From: Jiangella mangrovi | Lineage (GTDB): Bacteria; Actinomycetota; Actinomycetes; Jiangellales; Jiangellaceae | DNA length: 64,000 nucleotides | Assembly: GCF_014204975.1 (NCBI RefSeq) | Contig: NZ_JACHMM010000001.1 | Coordinates: forward strand, 4,216,001-4,280,000 | Direction of reading: 5' to 3' | Shown: piece by piece, positions 43,114 to 51,395 of the stretch | How positions within the stretch are numbered: the stretch's first letter is position 1 | Layout of the letters: each line of letters begins with the position of its first letter | Notes under the pieces: model-generated | The model's database searches: none | Told to the model about the DNA's origin: nothing | Seen by the model: only the letters and a program-made list of their open reading frames with translations | Program-made: the position numbers and the translations under genes

Positions 43114-43131
43114 TCACCTGATCATCGGCAA
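43114..43131. repeat. dispersed motif TCACCTGATCATC-GGCAA
   Basis: The 13-base string TCACCTGATCATC seen at 17718 and 17780 occurs here a third time, continued as GGCAA. The overlapping TGATCATCGGCAA (43119-43131) is also found at 31830-31842 in the HxlR promoter region. All copies are intergenic. A dispersed palindromic repeat family or a shared regulator site are the options. Confidence 0.55.
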
Positions 43132-43153
43132 CCTCTGTTCTCGGTCGGTCGGC

Positions 43154-43250
43154 GTCCTGGTCTGTCGTCACGTCCTGGTCTGTTGTCACGCGAAGTGGTC
43201 GATGTAGGGCTGTGAGCGTGACGCGAGACCAGGACGTGACGACAGACCAG
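43154..43250. repeat. perfect 25-bp inverted repeat built from four 18-bp units
   Basis: Two tandem 18-bp units, GTCCTGGTCTGTCGTCAC at 43154-43171 and the same with one change at 43172-43189, face two further inverted units ending at 43250. As a result 43157-43181 and 43226-43250 are exact reverse complements over 25 bases with a 44-base loop. The element lies about 150-245 bases upstream of the permease start, within the 302-base gap 43006-43307 that has no gene. It could be a multi-site operator or a structured RNA; nothing in it looks like a transposon end. Confidence 0.75.
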
Positions 43251-43258
43251 CACGCGAA

Positions 43259-43288
43259 GGCCGCCGCGGGACGGATCCCGCGGCGGCC
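43259..43288 (-). terminator. 12-bp stem hairpin behind the RseB/LolA-like gene
   Basis: GGCCGCCGCGGG, a 6-base loop and its exact complement form a very stable GC hairpin 19 bases beyond the stop of the minus-strand gene at 43308. A T-rich tract is only hinted at (TTCG), as usual in high-GC genomes. It separates that gene from the permease operon. Confidence 0.7.
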
Positions 43289-43307
43289 TCCTCTGCGTCG
43301 CGCGGCC

Positions 43308-44528
43308 CTACTGCGCGGCCGGGTCCTGAGCGGCCTGCTCGAGGACCTCGAGCGGGACGGCGCCGGCCAGCAGCCGGCCGTCGTCGAGCAGGAGGACGGT
43401 GAACAGGTCGCTGGTCATCGCGCGGCCGGTGCCGTAGGCGCCGCTGACGTCCTGCAGGTCGGCGATGAACGCGTCGGCGATGGCGGCCGCGTCGCCCTCG
43501 AGGCCGGCGGTGAGCTCGTCGAGGTCCACGCCCTGGGCGACGACCACGGTGGTCCAGCCGGAGCCGACGGTGGTGACGTCCGACGGCGCCATGTCGAGGT
43601 GGCCGTCGGGGCCGACGTCGGGCGCGTCGCCGCCGTGGTGGGGCAGCGCCTCGTCGATGTCGCCGGGCTCGATCTCCTCGACCGTGGTGCCGGGCGGCGG
43701 CGTGAAGTCGTAGGTCGACTCGTCCGGCTCGTCGAACGAGACCGACGTGAAGCCGACCTCGAACGACGGCTCGCTGTGGTCGCGGGCGAAGATCTGCACC
43801 CGCAGCGGCATGTTGTTCTCGCCGTCGACGGCCAGCCGGATGGAGCCGATGAGCGACTCCTCGGCCTTGGGCCGCAGCACCAGCTCGTACGCCGAGCGGC
43901 CGGCGACCGTCGCGGTGCCGTCGACGTCGACCTGCGTGGACGGCTCGATCATGGCCAGCGCGAGCGACGCGGCCTCGGTGGGGATATTCGTCGGCAGGTC
44001 CTCCGGCATGCCCTCGCCGCCGAACGGGCCGCCGTCACCGCCGAAGGGGCCGCCGCCCCCGAACGGGCCCTTGCCGCCGTCGTCGCCCTCGGGCTCCTCG
44101 GGGACCACCACGTGCGACGCCGTCGACCCCTCGCTGCTCCAGAAGTAGAGGTCCTGGCCGTTGCGCAGCAGGTCGGACTCGGACTGGTCGTCCTGCAGCG
44201 CGAACCGGTAGGTGTCGCCGTCGGTGTACCAGATGCGTGCCGTCGACGACCCGTTGAGCAGCGAGAGCGCCGCGGTGGGCAGCGACGTCGCGTCGGCGCC
44301 GGTGAGCGCCGGCAGCCCGAGGTCGGCGGACTGGACGACGGTGCCGGCGAACGGCTGCACGTCGACGGTCGCGAGGCCGACGAGCAGCTCGGCGGCGGTG
44401 CGGTCGGGCAGGTCGGAGTCGGCACCGGCGATCAGCGGGCCGGCCACGGCCGCGCCGACGACCACGGTGGCGACCGTGGCACCGGTCGCCCACCGCCTGG
44501 CCGGGGTGCTGAGAAGGGAGTTCGGCAT
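43308..44528 (-). CDS. exported RseB/LolA-like protein
   Basis: A 406-residue secreted or membrane-anchored protein. An N-terminal hydrophobic segment (WATGATVATVVVGAAVAGPLIAGA) is a signal peptide or anchor. The rest resembles the LolA/RseB-like half-barrel proteins of actinobacteria (SSTARIWYTDGDTYRFALQD, LYFWSSEGSTASHV, AYELVLRPKAEESLIGSIRLAVDGENNMPLRVQIFA). A Gly-rich insert with three PFGGxG repeats lies near residues 155-178. The ATG at 44528 gives the signal peptide directly. It is divergent from a response regulator, whose kinase it may inform, or which may control it. Confidence 0.8.
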   Translation of the reverse strand: MPNSLLSTPARRWATGATVATVVVGAAVAGPLIAGADSDLPDRTAAELLVGLATVDVQPFAGTVVQSADLGLPALTGADATSLPTAALSLLNGSSTARIWYTDGDTYRFALQDDQSESDLLRNGQDLYFWSSEGSTASHVVVPEEPEGDDGGKGPFGGGGPFGGDGGPFGGEGMPEDLPTNIPTEAASLALAMIEPSTQVDVDGTATVAGRSAYELVLRPKAEESLIGSIRLAVDGENNMPLRVQIFARDHSEPSFEVGFTSVSFDEPDESTYDFTPPPGTTVEEIEPGDIDEALPHHGGDAPDVGPDGHLDMAPSDVTTVGSGWTTVVVAQGVDLDELTAGLEGDAAAIADAFIADLQDVSGAYGTGRAMTSDLFTVLLLDDGRLLAGAVPLEVLEQAAQDPAAQ

Positions 44529-44663
44529 GTCAGTGCTCCTGTATGGCTCGGTGCGTTTCGACCGGGGGTTTCGCCCCGATGACATCCAGGTTGCCTCGTC
44601 GTCGCTGTGAGATCCCTGAGAGCCTCCGCCGGAGCCCTCGCGCGGCAGGGCATGCTTGACGGC

Positions 44664-45341
44664 ATGCGGGTGCTGGTGGTCGAGGACGAGCGCGGGCTGG
44701 CCCGTGCCCTGCACCGCGGGCTGTCGGCCGAGGGGTTCTCGGTCGAGCTGGCGCACGACGGCCTCGACGGCCTGCACCTGGCCCGCGAGCACACCTACGA
44801 CGTCATCGTGCTCGACATCATGCTGCCGTCGCTGTCGGGCTACCGCATCTGCCAGACGCTGCGGGCCGAGGGCAACTGGGTGCCCATCCTCATGCTGTCG
44901 GCGAAGGACGGCGAGTACGACCAGGCCGACGGCCTCGACGTCGGCGCCGACGACTACCTCACGAAGCCGTTCTCGTACGTGGTGCTGGTGGCGCGGCTGC
45001 GTGCGTTGCTGCGACGGGGCGCGCCGGCCCGTCCCGCGGTGCTCGCGGCCGGCGACCTCGAGCTGGACCCGGGCGCCAAGACGGTGCGCCGCGGCGACGC
45101 CGACATCACGCTGACGCCACGCGAGTTCGGCGTGCTCGAGTACCTCATGCGCCACCCCGACGAGGTCGTGTCCAAGCGCGACCTCCTCGAGCACGTCTGG
45201 GACGCCCACTACGACGGCGACCCCAACGTCGTCGAGGTCTACGTCGGCTACCTGCGGCGCAAGATCGACACCCCGTACGGGCGGGCGGCGCTGCAGACCG
45301 TGCGCGGCGCCGGCTACCGGCTCTCCGGCGACGGCGGCTGA
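44664..45341 (+). CDS. OmpR/PhoB-family response regulator
   Basis: A 225-residue two-component regulator: receiver domain with D51 (VIVLDIMLP) as phosphoacceptor, acidic pair E7-D8, and LTKPF lysine; C-terminal winged helix with TLTPREFGVLEYLM and VYVGYLRRKID. I use the ATG at 44664 (MRVLVVEDE), the usual family start; an ATG four codons upstream and a GTG at 44607 are possible. The kinase gene starts 5 bases after its stop. Confidence 0.93.
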   Translation: MRVLVVEDERGLARALHRGLSAEGFSVELAHDGLDGLHLAREHTYDVIVLDIMLPSLSGYRICQTLRAEGNWVPILMLSAKDGEYDQADGLDVGADDYLTKPFSYVVLVARLRALLRRGAPARPAVLAAGDLELDPGAKTVRRGDADITLTPREFGVLEYLMRHPDEVVSKRDLLEHVWDAHYDGDPNVVEVYVGYLRRKIDTPYGRAALQTVRGAGYRLSGDGG

Positions 45342-45346
45342 TCGGC

Positions 45347-46744
45347 GTGGGCGTGTTCGGGCGGCTCAGCCTGCGGGCCCGGTTGACCCTGGCGGCGACG
45401 GCGATGGCTGCGGTCGGGCTGGGCATCGGCGGGGTGCTGCTGCTGATAGCGCTGGACCGGGCGCTGATCGGCGCGCTGGACGAGACCGCCCAGCGGCAGG
45501 GGCAGGACATCGCGGCGCTGGTCGAGTCCGGGCAGCCGCCCAACCCGCTGCCGGGCTTCGGCGCCGTCGTCGCGCAGGTCATCGATTCGGAGGGGCGGGT
45601 CCTGGCGTCGACGCCCGGCGGGGACCGCCTGACGCCCGTCGTCGCCGGCTCCGATCTGGCCGCCGTCCGCGCGGGCGATGCGGTCGAGCTCGACGGCACC
45701 CGGCTCGGCCAGCCCGAGCCGCTGCGCGTCGTCGGCGTGCCGGCCGACGCGCCGAGCGGGCCGGTCACCGTCCTCGTCGCCGTCTCGCTCGAGGAGCAGC
45801 AGCGCAGCGTCGAGTTCGCCAAGATCGGCGTCGCGGCGGGCGGGGCGACGGTCACGGCTGCGCTGGGCATCCTGAGTTGGCTGGTCATCGTCCGCGCGCT
45901 GCGCCCCGTCGACCGGCTGCGCGGCGGCGCCGAGGAGATCACCGGCGCCGGCGGCGGGCACCGGCTGCCCGTCCCCGCGGGCGGCGACGAGCTGAGCCGG
46001 CTCGCCGTCACGCTCAACGACATGCTCGGCCGGCTCGACGCCGCCGCGGCCCGGCAGCGCGCGTTCGTCGCCGACGCCGCGCACGAGCTGCGCAGCCCCA
46101 TCGCCGCGCTGCGGACGGAACTGGAGGTCGCGCTGGCGCATCCCGACGCCGTCGACCCCCACGACACCGCCCGCGAGGCCCTGGTCGAGGTCGAGCGCAT
46201 GGGCCGCCTGGTCGACGACCTGCTGGTGCTCGCGCACCTCGACAGCCCGCGGCCGGCGCGGCGCGACGAGCTGATCTCGCTGGACGAGCTGGCGGCCGAG
46301 GTCGCCGACGGCGTTCGCGGCGGCCGGGTGCCGGTGCGGGTCTCGATGTCGTCGTCTGCCGGGGCCGGCGTGCACACCCGCGGGCACCGCGACTCCCTCG
46401 CGCGAGTGCTGCGCAACCTGGTCGACAACGCCGTCCGGCACGCGTCGTCGGGCGTTTCCGTCTCCGTGTCAGCGTCCGGTCCGGTGGCGCTGGTGGCGGT
46501 GAGCGACGACGGCGCGGGGGTGCCGCCGTCGGACCGGGAGCGGATCTTCGAGCGCTTCACCCGCCTCGACGACGCCCGCGACCGCGACGCCGGCGGCTCC
46601 GGGCTGGGACTGGCCATCGCGCGCGAGATCGTCGTGGCGCACGGCGGCCGCCTGGTCGTCGAGGACGCCGGCCCCGGCGCCCGGTTCGTCGTCACCCTGC
46701 CGTTCGCACCGGTCACGATCGGGGCGCCGCGCGCCGTGCCGTAG
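45347..46744 (+). CDS. sensor histidine kinase
   Basis: A 465-residue membrane kinase. Spans at about residues 12-36 and 165-188 enclose an extracytoplasmic sensor domain of about 130 residues; a HAMP linker follows (RALRPVDRLRGGAEEI). The phosphorylated histidine is H246 in FVADAAHELRSPIAAL; N box NLVDNAVRHA, G1 DDGAGV and G2 GSGLGLAIA complete the ATPase. GTG start, co-transcribed with the regulator. The signal is unknown; the divergent exported protein is a candidate. Confidence 0.93.
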   Translation: MGVFGRLSLRARLTLAATAMAAVGLGIGGVLLLIALDRALIGALDETAQRQGQDIAALVESGQPPNPLPGFGAVVAQVIDSEGRVLASTPGGDRLTPVVAGSDLAAVRAGDAVELDGTRLGQPEPLRVVGVPADAPSGPVTVLVAVSLEEQQRSVEFAKIGVAAGGATVTAALGILSWLVIVRALRPVDRLRGGAEEITGAGGGHRLPVPAGGDELSRLAVTLNDMLGRLDAAAARQRAFVADAAHELRSPIAALRTELEVALAHPDAVDPHDTAREALVEVERMGRLVDDLLVLAHLDSPRPARRDELISLDELAAEVADGVRGGRVPVRVSMSSSAGAGVHTRGHRDSLARVLRNLVDNAVRHASSGVSVSVSASGPVALVAVSDDGAGVPPSDRERIFERFTRLDDARDRDAGGSGLGLAIAREIVVAHGGRLVVEDAGPGARFVVTLPFAPVTIGAPRAVP

Positions 46745-46776
46745 GCGTCGCCGGAGGTGCCTTAGGGTGTGACATC

Positions 46777-47367
46777 GTGTCTGAAGCCGATCTCATCGTC
46801 CTGCGACCGGCGCCCGGGCCGCGCCGCCAGGTCCTCATGATCGCCGCCGTCATCGCCGTCGTGCTCGTCATCGCCGGTGTGATGGCCGGCGGCCGGCCCG
46901 CCCTGATCACCTGCATCGTGCTCGCCCTGCTGCTGGCCGCGGCCGCCGCGGTGTACCTGGGGCGCTCCCGCATCGTCGTCACGCCGGCCGAGATCTCGGT
47001 GCGCGGGCTCTGGTTCCACCACCGCCGCGACCGCACGCTCGCCGCCGCACTGGTCCGGGCGACGGTGGTCCAGCCCATGGCCGCCCCCGCGGAGACCATC
47101 GTGGTCGTCGATGTGGACGATCGTGCCCTGCTGCGCATCAACGGCGCGCTCTACTCCACCAGCGACCTCGACCGGCTGGTCGACCACCTCGGGCTGATCA
47201 GCGGCGGGCCGGACCGCCCGGTAACCCTCGGCCAGCTGGCCCGCGAGCGGCCCGGCTCCGTCGGCTGGGTCGGGCGGCACCCGGTCGCGTTCACGCTGCT
47301 CTGCGCCCTCGGCTTCGCCGTGCTGGCGGTCGTGCTCGGGGCCGTGATCGCAGGCCTGTCGGGCTGA
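46777..47367 (+). CDS. hypothetical PH-like membrane protein, first of a paralogous pair
   Basis: A 196-residue protein with two adjacent spans near the N-terminus (about residues 20-38 and 42-60), a soluble PH-like part (RIVVTPAEISVRGLWF) and a third span at the C-terminus (FTLLCALGFAVLAVVLGAVIAGL). Its architecture matches the next gene, which has AITVTPSEIAVTGLLR at the same place, so the two are probably an old duplication. The GTG at 46777 is the likely start. Function unknown. Confidence 0.7.
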   Translation: MSEADLIVLRPAPGPRRQVLMIAAVIAVVLVIAGVMAGGRPALITCIVLALLLAAAAAVYLGRSRIVVTPAEISVRGLWFHHRRDRTLAAALVRATVVQPMAAPAETIVVVDVDDRALLRINGALYSTSDLDRLVDHLGLISGGPDRPVTLGQLARERPGSVGWVGRHPVAFTLLCALGFAVLAVVLGAVIAGLSG

Positions 47368-47384
47368 CCCCGCCGGCCCCTAGG

Positions 47385-48002
47385 ATGCTGGCCGTGCCCG
47401 CACCCCTGCCTGGACCCGTCTCCGGCGCCGCGCTCGTGCTGCGGCCGTCGTGGCGCCGGTACCTGCGCACCGTGAAATGGTCGGTGCTGCCGGTCGTGGT
47501 GCTGCTGGCGGCCCTGCTGTTCCGCGGCGGCGGTTTCGGCGCCGTCGTGTCGATCATCGTCATCGTGCTCGCGTCGGCGGTGCTGCCGGTGTACTTCCGC
47601 CGCGCCGCCATCACCGTGACGCCGTCGGAGATCGCCGTCACCGGGCTGCTCCGCACCCGCCGCGTCCCCCGCGACGCCGTCGGGTCGATCATCACCGTGG
47701 CGCTCCCCCGCACCCACAAGAACAGCAAGAGCCTCGCCCACCTGTACGTCCTCGACCGCGGCGGCCGGCGCGTGGCGCGACTGAAGGGCAGCCGCTGGGT
47801 CGAGGACGACATGCGCCGGCTCATCACCGCCCTGGGCATCGAGCCGACCAAGCTGGGCCGGCTCGCCTCTCCCCGCGCCCTCGCCCGCCGCTACCCGCAC
47901 GCCGTCCCCCTGCTGGAGCGCTACCCCGTCCTCGCCGGCGCCCTCGTCGTCATCCCCTCCGTGGCCGCCATCATCCTGATCTCACAGCAGTACTCGTCCT
48001 GA
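47385..48002 (+). CDS. hypothetical PH-like membrane protein, second of a paralogous pair
   Basis: A 205-residue protein with spans at about residues 32-46 and 51-68, the soluble segment AITVTPSEIAVTGLLRTRRVPRD and a C-terminal span (VLAGALVVIPSVAAIILI). It shares layout and the T-P-x-E-I-x-V-x-G-L core with the gene before it. A GTG at 47393 is out of frame, so the ATG at 47385 is kept; a shorter in-frame start is not obvious. It is linked by a one-base overlap (TGATG) to the next gene. Confidence 0.7.
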   Translation: MLAVPAPLPGPVSGAALVLRPSWRRYLRTVKWSVLPVVVLLAALLFRGGGFGAVVSIIVIVLASAVLPVYFRRAAITVTPSEIAVTGLLRTRRVPRDAVGSIITVALPRTHKNSKSLAHLYVLDRGGRRVARLKGSRWVEDDMRRLITALGIEPTKLGRLASPRALARRYPHAVPLLERYPVLAGALVVIPSVAAIILISQQYSS

Positions 48003-48643
48003 TGGGCGACCTGGTGACGCTCTATTACAGGCGGAACCGCGGCTGGCCCACGCCCGAGGACTCCTACGGACTCACCCCGATGTACGGCGCCGACGGCTGG
48101 TGCCGCGGCTGCGGCGTCTCGCTGCGCGAACAGACCGGCTCGATCGTGCTGCGTTCGAAGGGACTCACCGGCGCCCAGGGCGCCTGGATCCCGTACTGGC
48201 GGACCAACGTGCTCTGCATGCAGCGCTCGCTCGGTGAGGACCTGGCCGGACGGTTCGGGCTGCGGCTGCGGCCGGTGGTCTGGCCCCGTCAGGCCCCTGG
48301 CGAGGCGGTCCAGGTGCTCATGCCGGTGGTCGGCGAGCGATGGTTCGACCCGGACGAGCTGCGCCGCAGGACCCACCTGCGGCACGGGCGCGACGGTGTC
48401 GCCTGTCCCACGTGCGGGACCTGGCGGTGGTTGCCCTTGAGGCTCGTCGAGCAGCCCCCTGTGCACGTCGGGCCGGAACTGGCGGCGGCGCCCATCGCGG
48501 CGAGTCCCGAGTGGTTCGGCGACGGGTGGAGCTCGTTCCACAAGCTCCTGATGGTCCGCGAGCTGGCCGAGCTGATCCAGCGGGCCAGCCCGCGCGACTT
48601 CACCGTCGAGGAGGTCCCACAGGTGTACGAGTCGCATCCCTGA
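48002..48643 (+). CDS. hypothetical protein with two CXXCG knuckles
   Basis: A 213-residue soluble protein. Two short zinc-ribbon-like knuckles, CRGCG near residue 35 and CPTCG near residue 136, flank a region rich in Trp and Arg (AWIPYWRTNVLCM, WFDPDELRRRTHL). This spacing recalls the double-CXXCG proteins described mainly from myxobacteria, but I cannot confirm the family. It overlaps the preceding membrane protein gene by one base, so it may work with it. Zinc binding is likely; function is unknown. Confidence 0.7.
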   Translation: MGDLVTLYYRRNRGWPTPEDSYGLTPMYGADGWCRGCGVSLREQTGSIVLRSKGLTGAQGAWIPYWRTNVLCMQRSLGEDLAGRFGLRLRPVVWPRQAPGEAVQVLMPVVGERWFDPDELRRRTHLRHGRDGVACPTCGTWRWLPLRLVEQPPVHVGPELAAAPIAASPEWFGDGWSSFHKLLMVRELAELIQRASPRDFTVEEVPQVYESHP

Positions 48644-48691
48644 GCCCGTCCAGCGGGTCGCTGCACGGAGCACGGCCCGGGCGGGGCGACA

Positions 48692-51223
48692 ATGGTCGGC
48701 ATGGCACGCCGGACCACGACACCCCCGCCCGAGGACTTCGAAGAGGTCATCCTCGACGTCGACGTCTCGGACGAGATGCGGGGCAGCTTCCTCGAGTACG
48801 CCTATTCGGTCATCTACTCCCGCGCCATCCCGGACGCCCGCGACGGGCTGAAGCCGGTGCAGCGCCGGATCCTGTTCCAGATGAACGAGATGGGCCTGCG
48901 CCCCGACCGCCCGCACGTCAAGTGCGGCCGCGTCGTCGGCGACGTGATGGGCAAGCTGCACCCGCACGGCGACGGCGCCATCTACGACACCCTCGTGCGC
49001 ATGGCGCAGCCGTGGGCCATGCGGGTGCCGCTGGTCGACGGGCACGGCAACTTCGGGTCGCTCGACGCGGGCCCGGCCGCCTACCGGTACACCGAGTGCC
49101 GCATGAGCGAGCCGGCCATGCTGCTGGTGCGCTCGCTCGACGAGAACGTCGTCGACATGGTGCCGAACTACGACGGCCAGTTCGAGCAGCCCGAGGTGCT
49201 CCCGGCGGCGTTCCCAAACCTGCTGGTCAACGGCGCCACCGGCATCGCCGTCGGCATGGCGACGAACATGGCGCCGCACAACCTCGGCGAGGTCATCGAC
49301 GCGACGCGGCACCTGCTCACGCATCCTGAGGCGAGCCTCGACGACCTCATGCGGTTCGTCCCGGGGCCCGACCTCCCCAGCGGCGGCCGGATCATCGGGC
49401 TCGACGGCGTCCGCGAGGCCTACGAGTCGGGGCGCGGCGCCTTCAAGACCCGCGCGACCGCCCGCATCGAGAACATCACCGCCCGCCGCAAGGGCATCGT
49501 CATCACCGAGCTTCCGTACATGGTCGGCCCGGAGCGCGTGCGCGAGCGGATCGTCGAACTCGTCCGCAACAAGAAGCTCCAAGGCGTGGCCGACGTCGTC
49601 GACTACACCGACCGCAACACCGCGCTGCGCCTCGTCATCGAGCTGAAGAGCGGCTTCGTGCCCGAGGCGGTGCTCGAGGAGCTGTACCGCCTCACGCCGC
49701 TCGAGGACTCGTTCTCGATCAACAACGTCGCGCTCGTCGACGGGCAGCCGCGGACGCTGGGCCTCAAGGAGCTGCTCGAGGTCTTCATCGCGCACCGCCT
49801 GTCGGTCGTGCGGCGCCGCAGCGAGTTCCGTCGCACCAAGGCCGCCGACCGGCTGCACCTGGTCGACGGCCTCATGATCGCGCTGCTCGACATCGACGAG
49901 GTCATCGCGGTCATCCGCTCGTCCGACGACGCGTCGGCCGCCCGCGAGCGGTTGATGACGGTCTTCGACCTGTCTGACATCCAGGCCCGCTACATCCTCG
50001 ACACCCCGCTGCGCCGGCTCACCCGCTACGACCGGCTGGAGCTGGAGAAGGAGGGCGAGGACCTCCGTCGCACCATCGCCGAGCTGACGGCGCTGCTCGA
50101 GAACGAGGGCCTGCTGCGCCAGGCGGTCTCCGACGAGCTGGCCGAGATCGCCGCCGCGCACGCGACCCCGCGGCGCACGGTGCTGCTCGAGGAGTCCGGC
50201 GCCGTCACCACCCGGGCCGGCGCCGCGTCGCTCGAGATCGCCGACGACCCCTGCCAGGTGCTGCTGTCGTCGTCCGGCCTGCTGGCGCGGACGGCGGGCG
50301 AGGAGCCGCTGCTCTACGGCGACAAGCGCTCCAAGCACGACGTCATCGTCTCCGTGGCCGCGTCGACGGCGCGCGGCGAAGTCGGCGTCGTCACGTCGAC
50401 GGGGCGCGTGCTGCGACTGTCGGTGCTCGACCTGCCCTCGTTGCCGCCGACGGCCGCCCTGACGCTGGCGGGCGGGGCAGCCTTGAAGGAGTTCATCGAG
50501 CTGGATCCGGGCGAGCGAGCCCTGGCGCTGACGACGTTCTCCGAGTCGTCGCCGGGCCTGGCCCTCGGGACCGAGCGCGGCATCGTCAAGCGGGTCGTCC
50601 CGGACCACCCCGGCAAGGACTCCTACGACGTCATCCGGCTCGACGACGGCGACCGCGTGGTCGGCGCCGTCGAACTGGTCACCGGCGACGAGGACCTGGT
50701 CTTCATCACCTCTGACGCACAACTGCTGCGGTTCTCGGCGTCGGCGGTCCGTCCGCAGGGCCGGGCCGGCGGCGGGATCGCCGGCGTCAAGCTGTCGTCA
50801 GGGGCGAAGGTGACGTTCTTCGGTTCGGTCGACGGCGCTCGCCCGGGTTCCGTGGTCACCGTCTCCGGCTCGTCGACGGCGTTGCCGGGGACCCAGCCGG
50901 GCGCGGTCAAGGTGACGCCATACTCGGAGTACCCGGCCAAGGGCCGCGCGACCGGTGGGGTTCGGTGCCATCGGTTCCTGAAGGGCGAGGACACGCTGAT
51001 CTTGGCGTGGGCGGGAGCGGCTCCGGCGCGGGCGGCTGCCGCGAGCGGGGTGCCCATCGAACTTCCGGCGGACGTCGGGCGGCGCGACGGGTCCGGCATC
51101 GGAGTCGCCCAGCCGATCGCCGCCGTGGGCGGACCCCTGGTCGCCGGTTCCGAGGGTGATTCCGAGGCGGCTTCGGGGGCGCCAGTGATCGACGGGGAGC
51201 AGGCGACGCTGGACCTGGAGTAG
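48692..51223 (+). CDS. DNA gyrase/topoisomerase IV subunit A
   Basis: An 843-residue type IIA topoisomerase A subunit. The catalytic tyrosine is Y133 (AYRYTECRM). The quinolone region reads [11 protein letters not shown]95 stands at the place of GyrA Ser83 (E. coli numbering), and D99 at that of Asp87. The C-terminal half is the beta-pinwheel with repeated blades ([49 protein letters not shown]); the short Ala/Gly-rich tail ends QATLDLE. Because the housekeeping gyrA normally sits with gyrB and recF near oriC and neither is here, the second actinobacterial enzyme (ParC-like) is more likely; no parE is in the window. ATG at 48692 or 48701. Confidence 0.9.
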   Translation: MVGMARRTTTPPPEDFEEVILDVDVSDEMRGSFLEYAYSVIYSRAIPDARDGLKPVQRRILFQMNEMGLRPDRPHVKCGRVVGDVMGKLHPHGDGAIYDTLVRMAQPWAMRVPLVDGHGNFGSLDAGPAAYRYTECRMSEPAMLLVRSLDENVVDMVPNYDGQFEQPEVLPAAFPNLLVNGATGIAVGMATNMAPHNLGEVIDATRHLLTHPEASLDDLMRFVPGPDLPSGGRIIGLDGVREAYESGRGAFKTRATARIENITARRKGIVITELPYMVGPERVRERIVELVRNKKLQGVADVVDYTDRNTALRLVIELKSGFVPEAVLEELYRLTPLEDSFSINNVALVDGQPRTLGLKELLEVFIAHRLSVVRRRSEFRRTKAADRLHLVDGLMIALLDIDEVIAVIRSSDDASAARERLMTVFDLSDIQARYILDTPLRRLTRYDRLELEKEGEDLRRTIAELTALLENEGLLRQAVSDELAEIAAAHATPRRTVLLEESGAVTTRAGAASLEIADDPCQVLLSSSGLLARTAGEEPLLYGDKRSKHDVIVSVAASTARGEVGVVTSTGRVLRLSVLDLPSLPPTAALTLAGGAALKEFIELDPGERALALTTFSESSPGLALGTERGIVKRVVPDHPGKDSYDVIRLDDGDRVVGAVELVTGDEDLVFITSDAQLLRFSASAVRPQGRAGGGIAGVKLSSGAKVTFFGSVDGARPGSVVTVSGSSTALPGTQPGAVKVTPYSEYPAKGRATGGVRCHRFLKGEDTLILAWAGAAPARAAAASGVPIELPADVGRRDGSGIGVAQPIAAVGGPLVAGSEGDSEAASGAPVIDGEQATLDLE

Positions 51224-51298
51224 GCGGGTACTGCGTTGGCGGGGTGGCCGTGCGCCGGATTTGCCGAGTTGGCCGGCCCCCTGCTGCTCTCCATTGTC

Positions 51299-51380
51299 GG
51301 GGGCGCGGGAGACCGCCTCAAGCGGACCAAGAAGGCGCTTCGCGCAGAGGGGACCGCTTGACCCGGACTCCCGCGCCCCC
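51299..51380. terminator. nested three-tier inverted repeat behind the topoisomerase gene
   Basis: Perfect 13-bp outer arms (GGGGGCGCGGGAG at 51299-51311, complement at 51368-51380) enclose perfect 8-bp arms (TCAAGCGG at 51318-51325, CCGCTTGA at 51354-51361) and a small central GCGC-TTC-GCGC hairpin. It begins 75 bases after the topoisomerase stop. A strong transcription terminator is the simplest reading; a structured small RNA or a dispersed repeat is possible. Confidence 0.6.
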
Positions 51381-51395
51381 GCTCACAGCACCATC

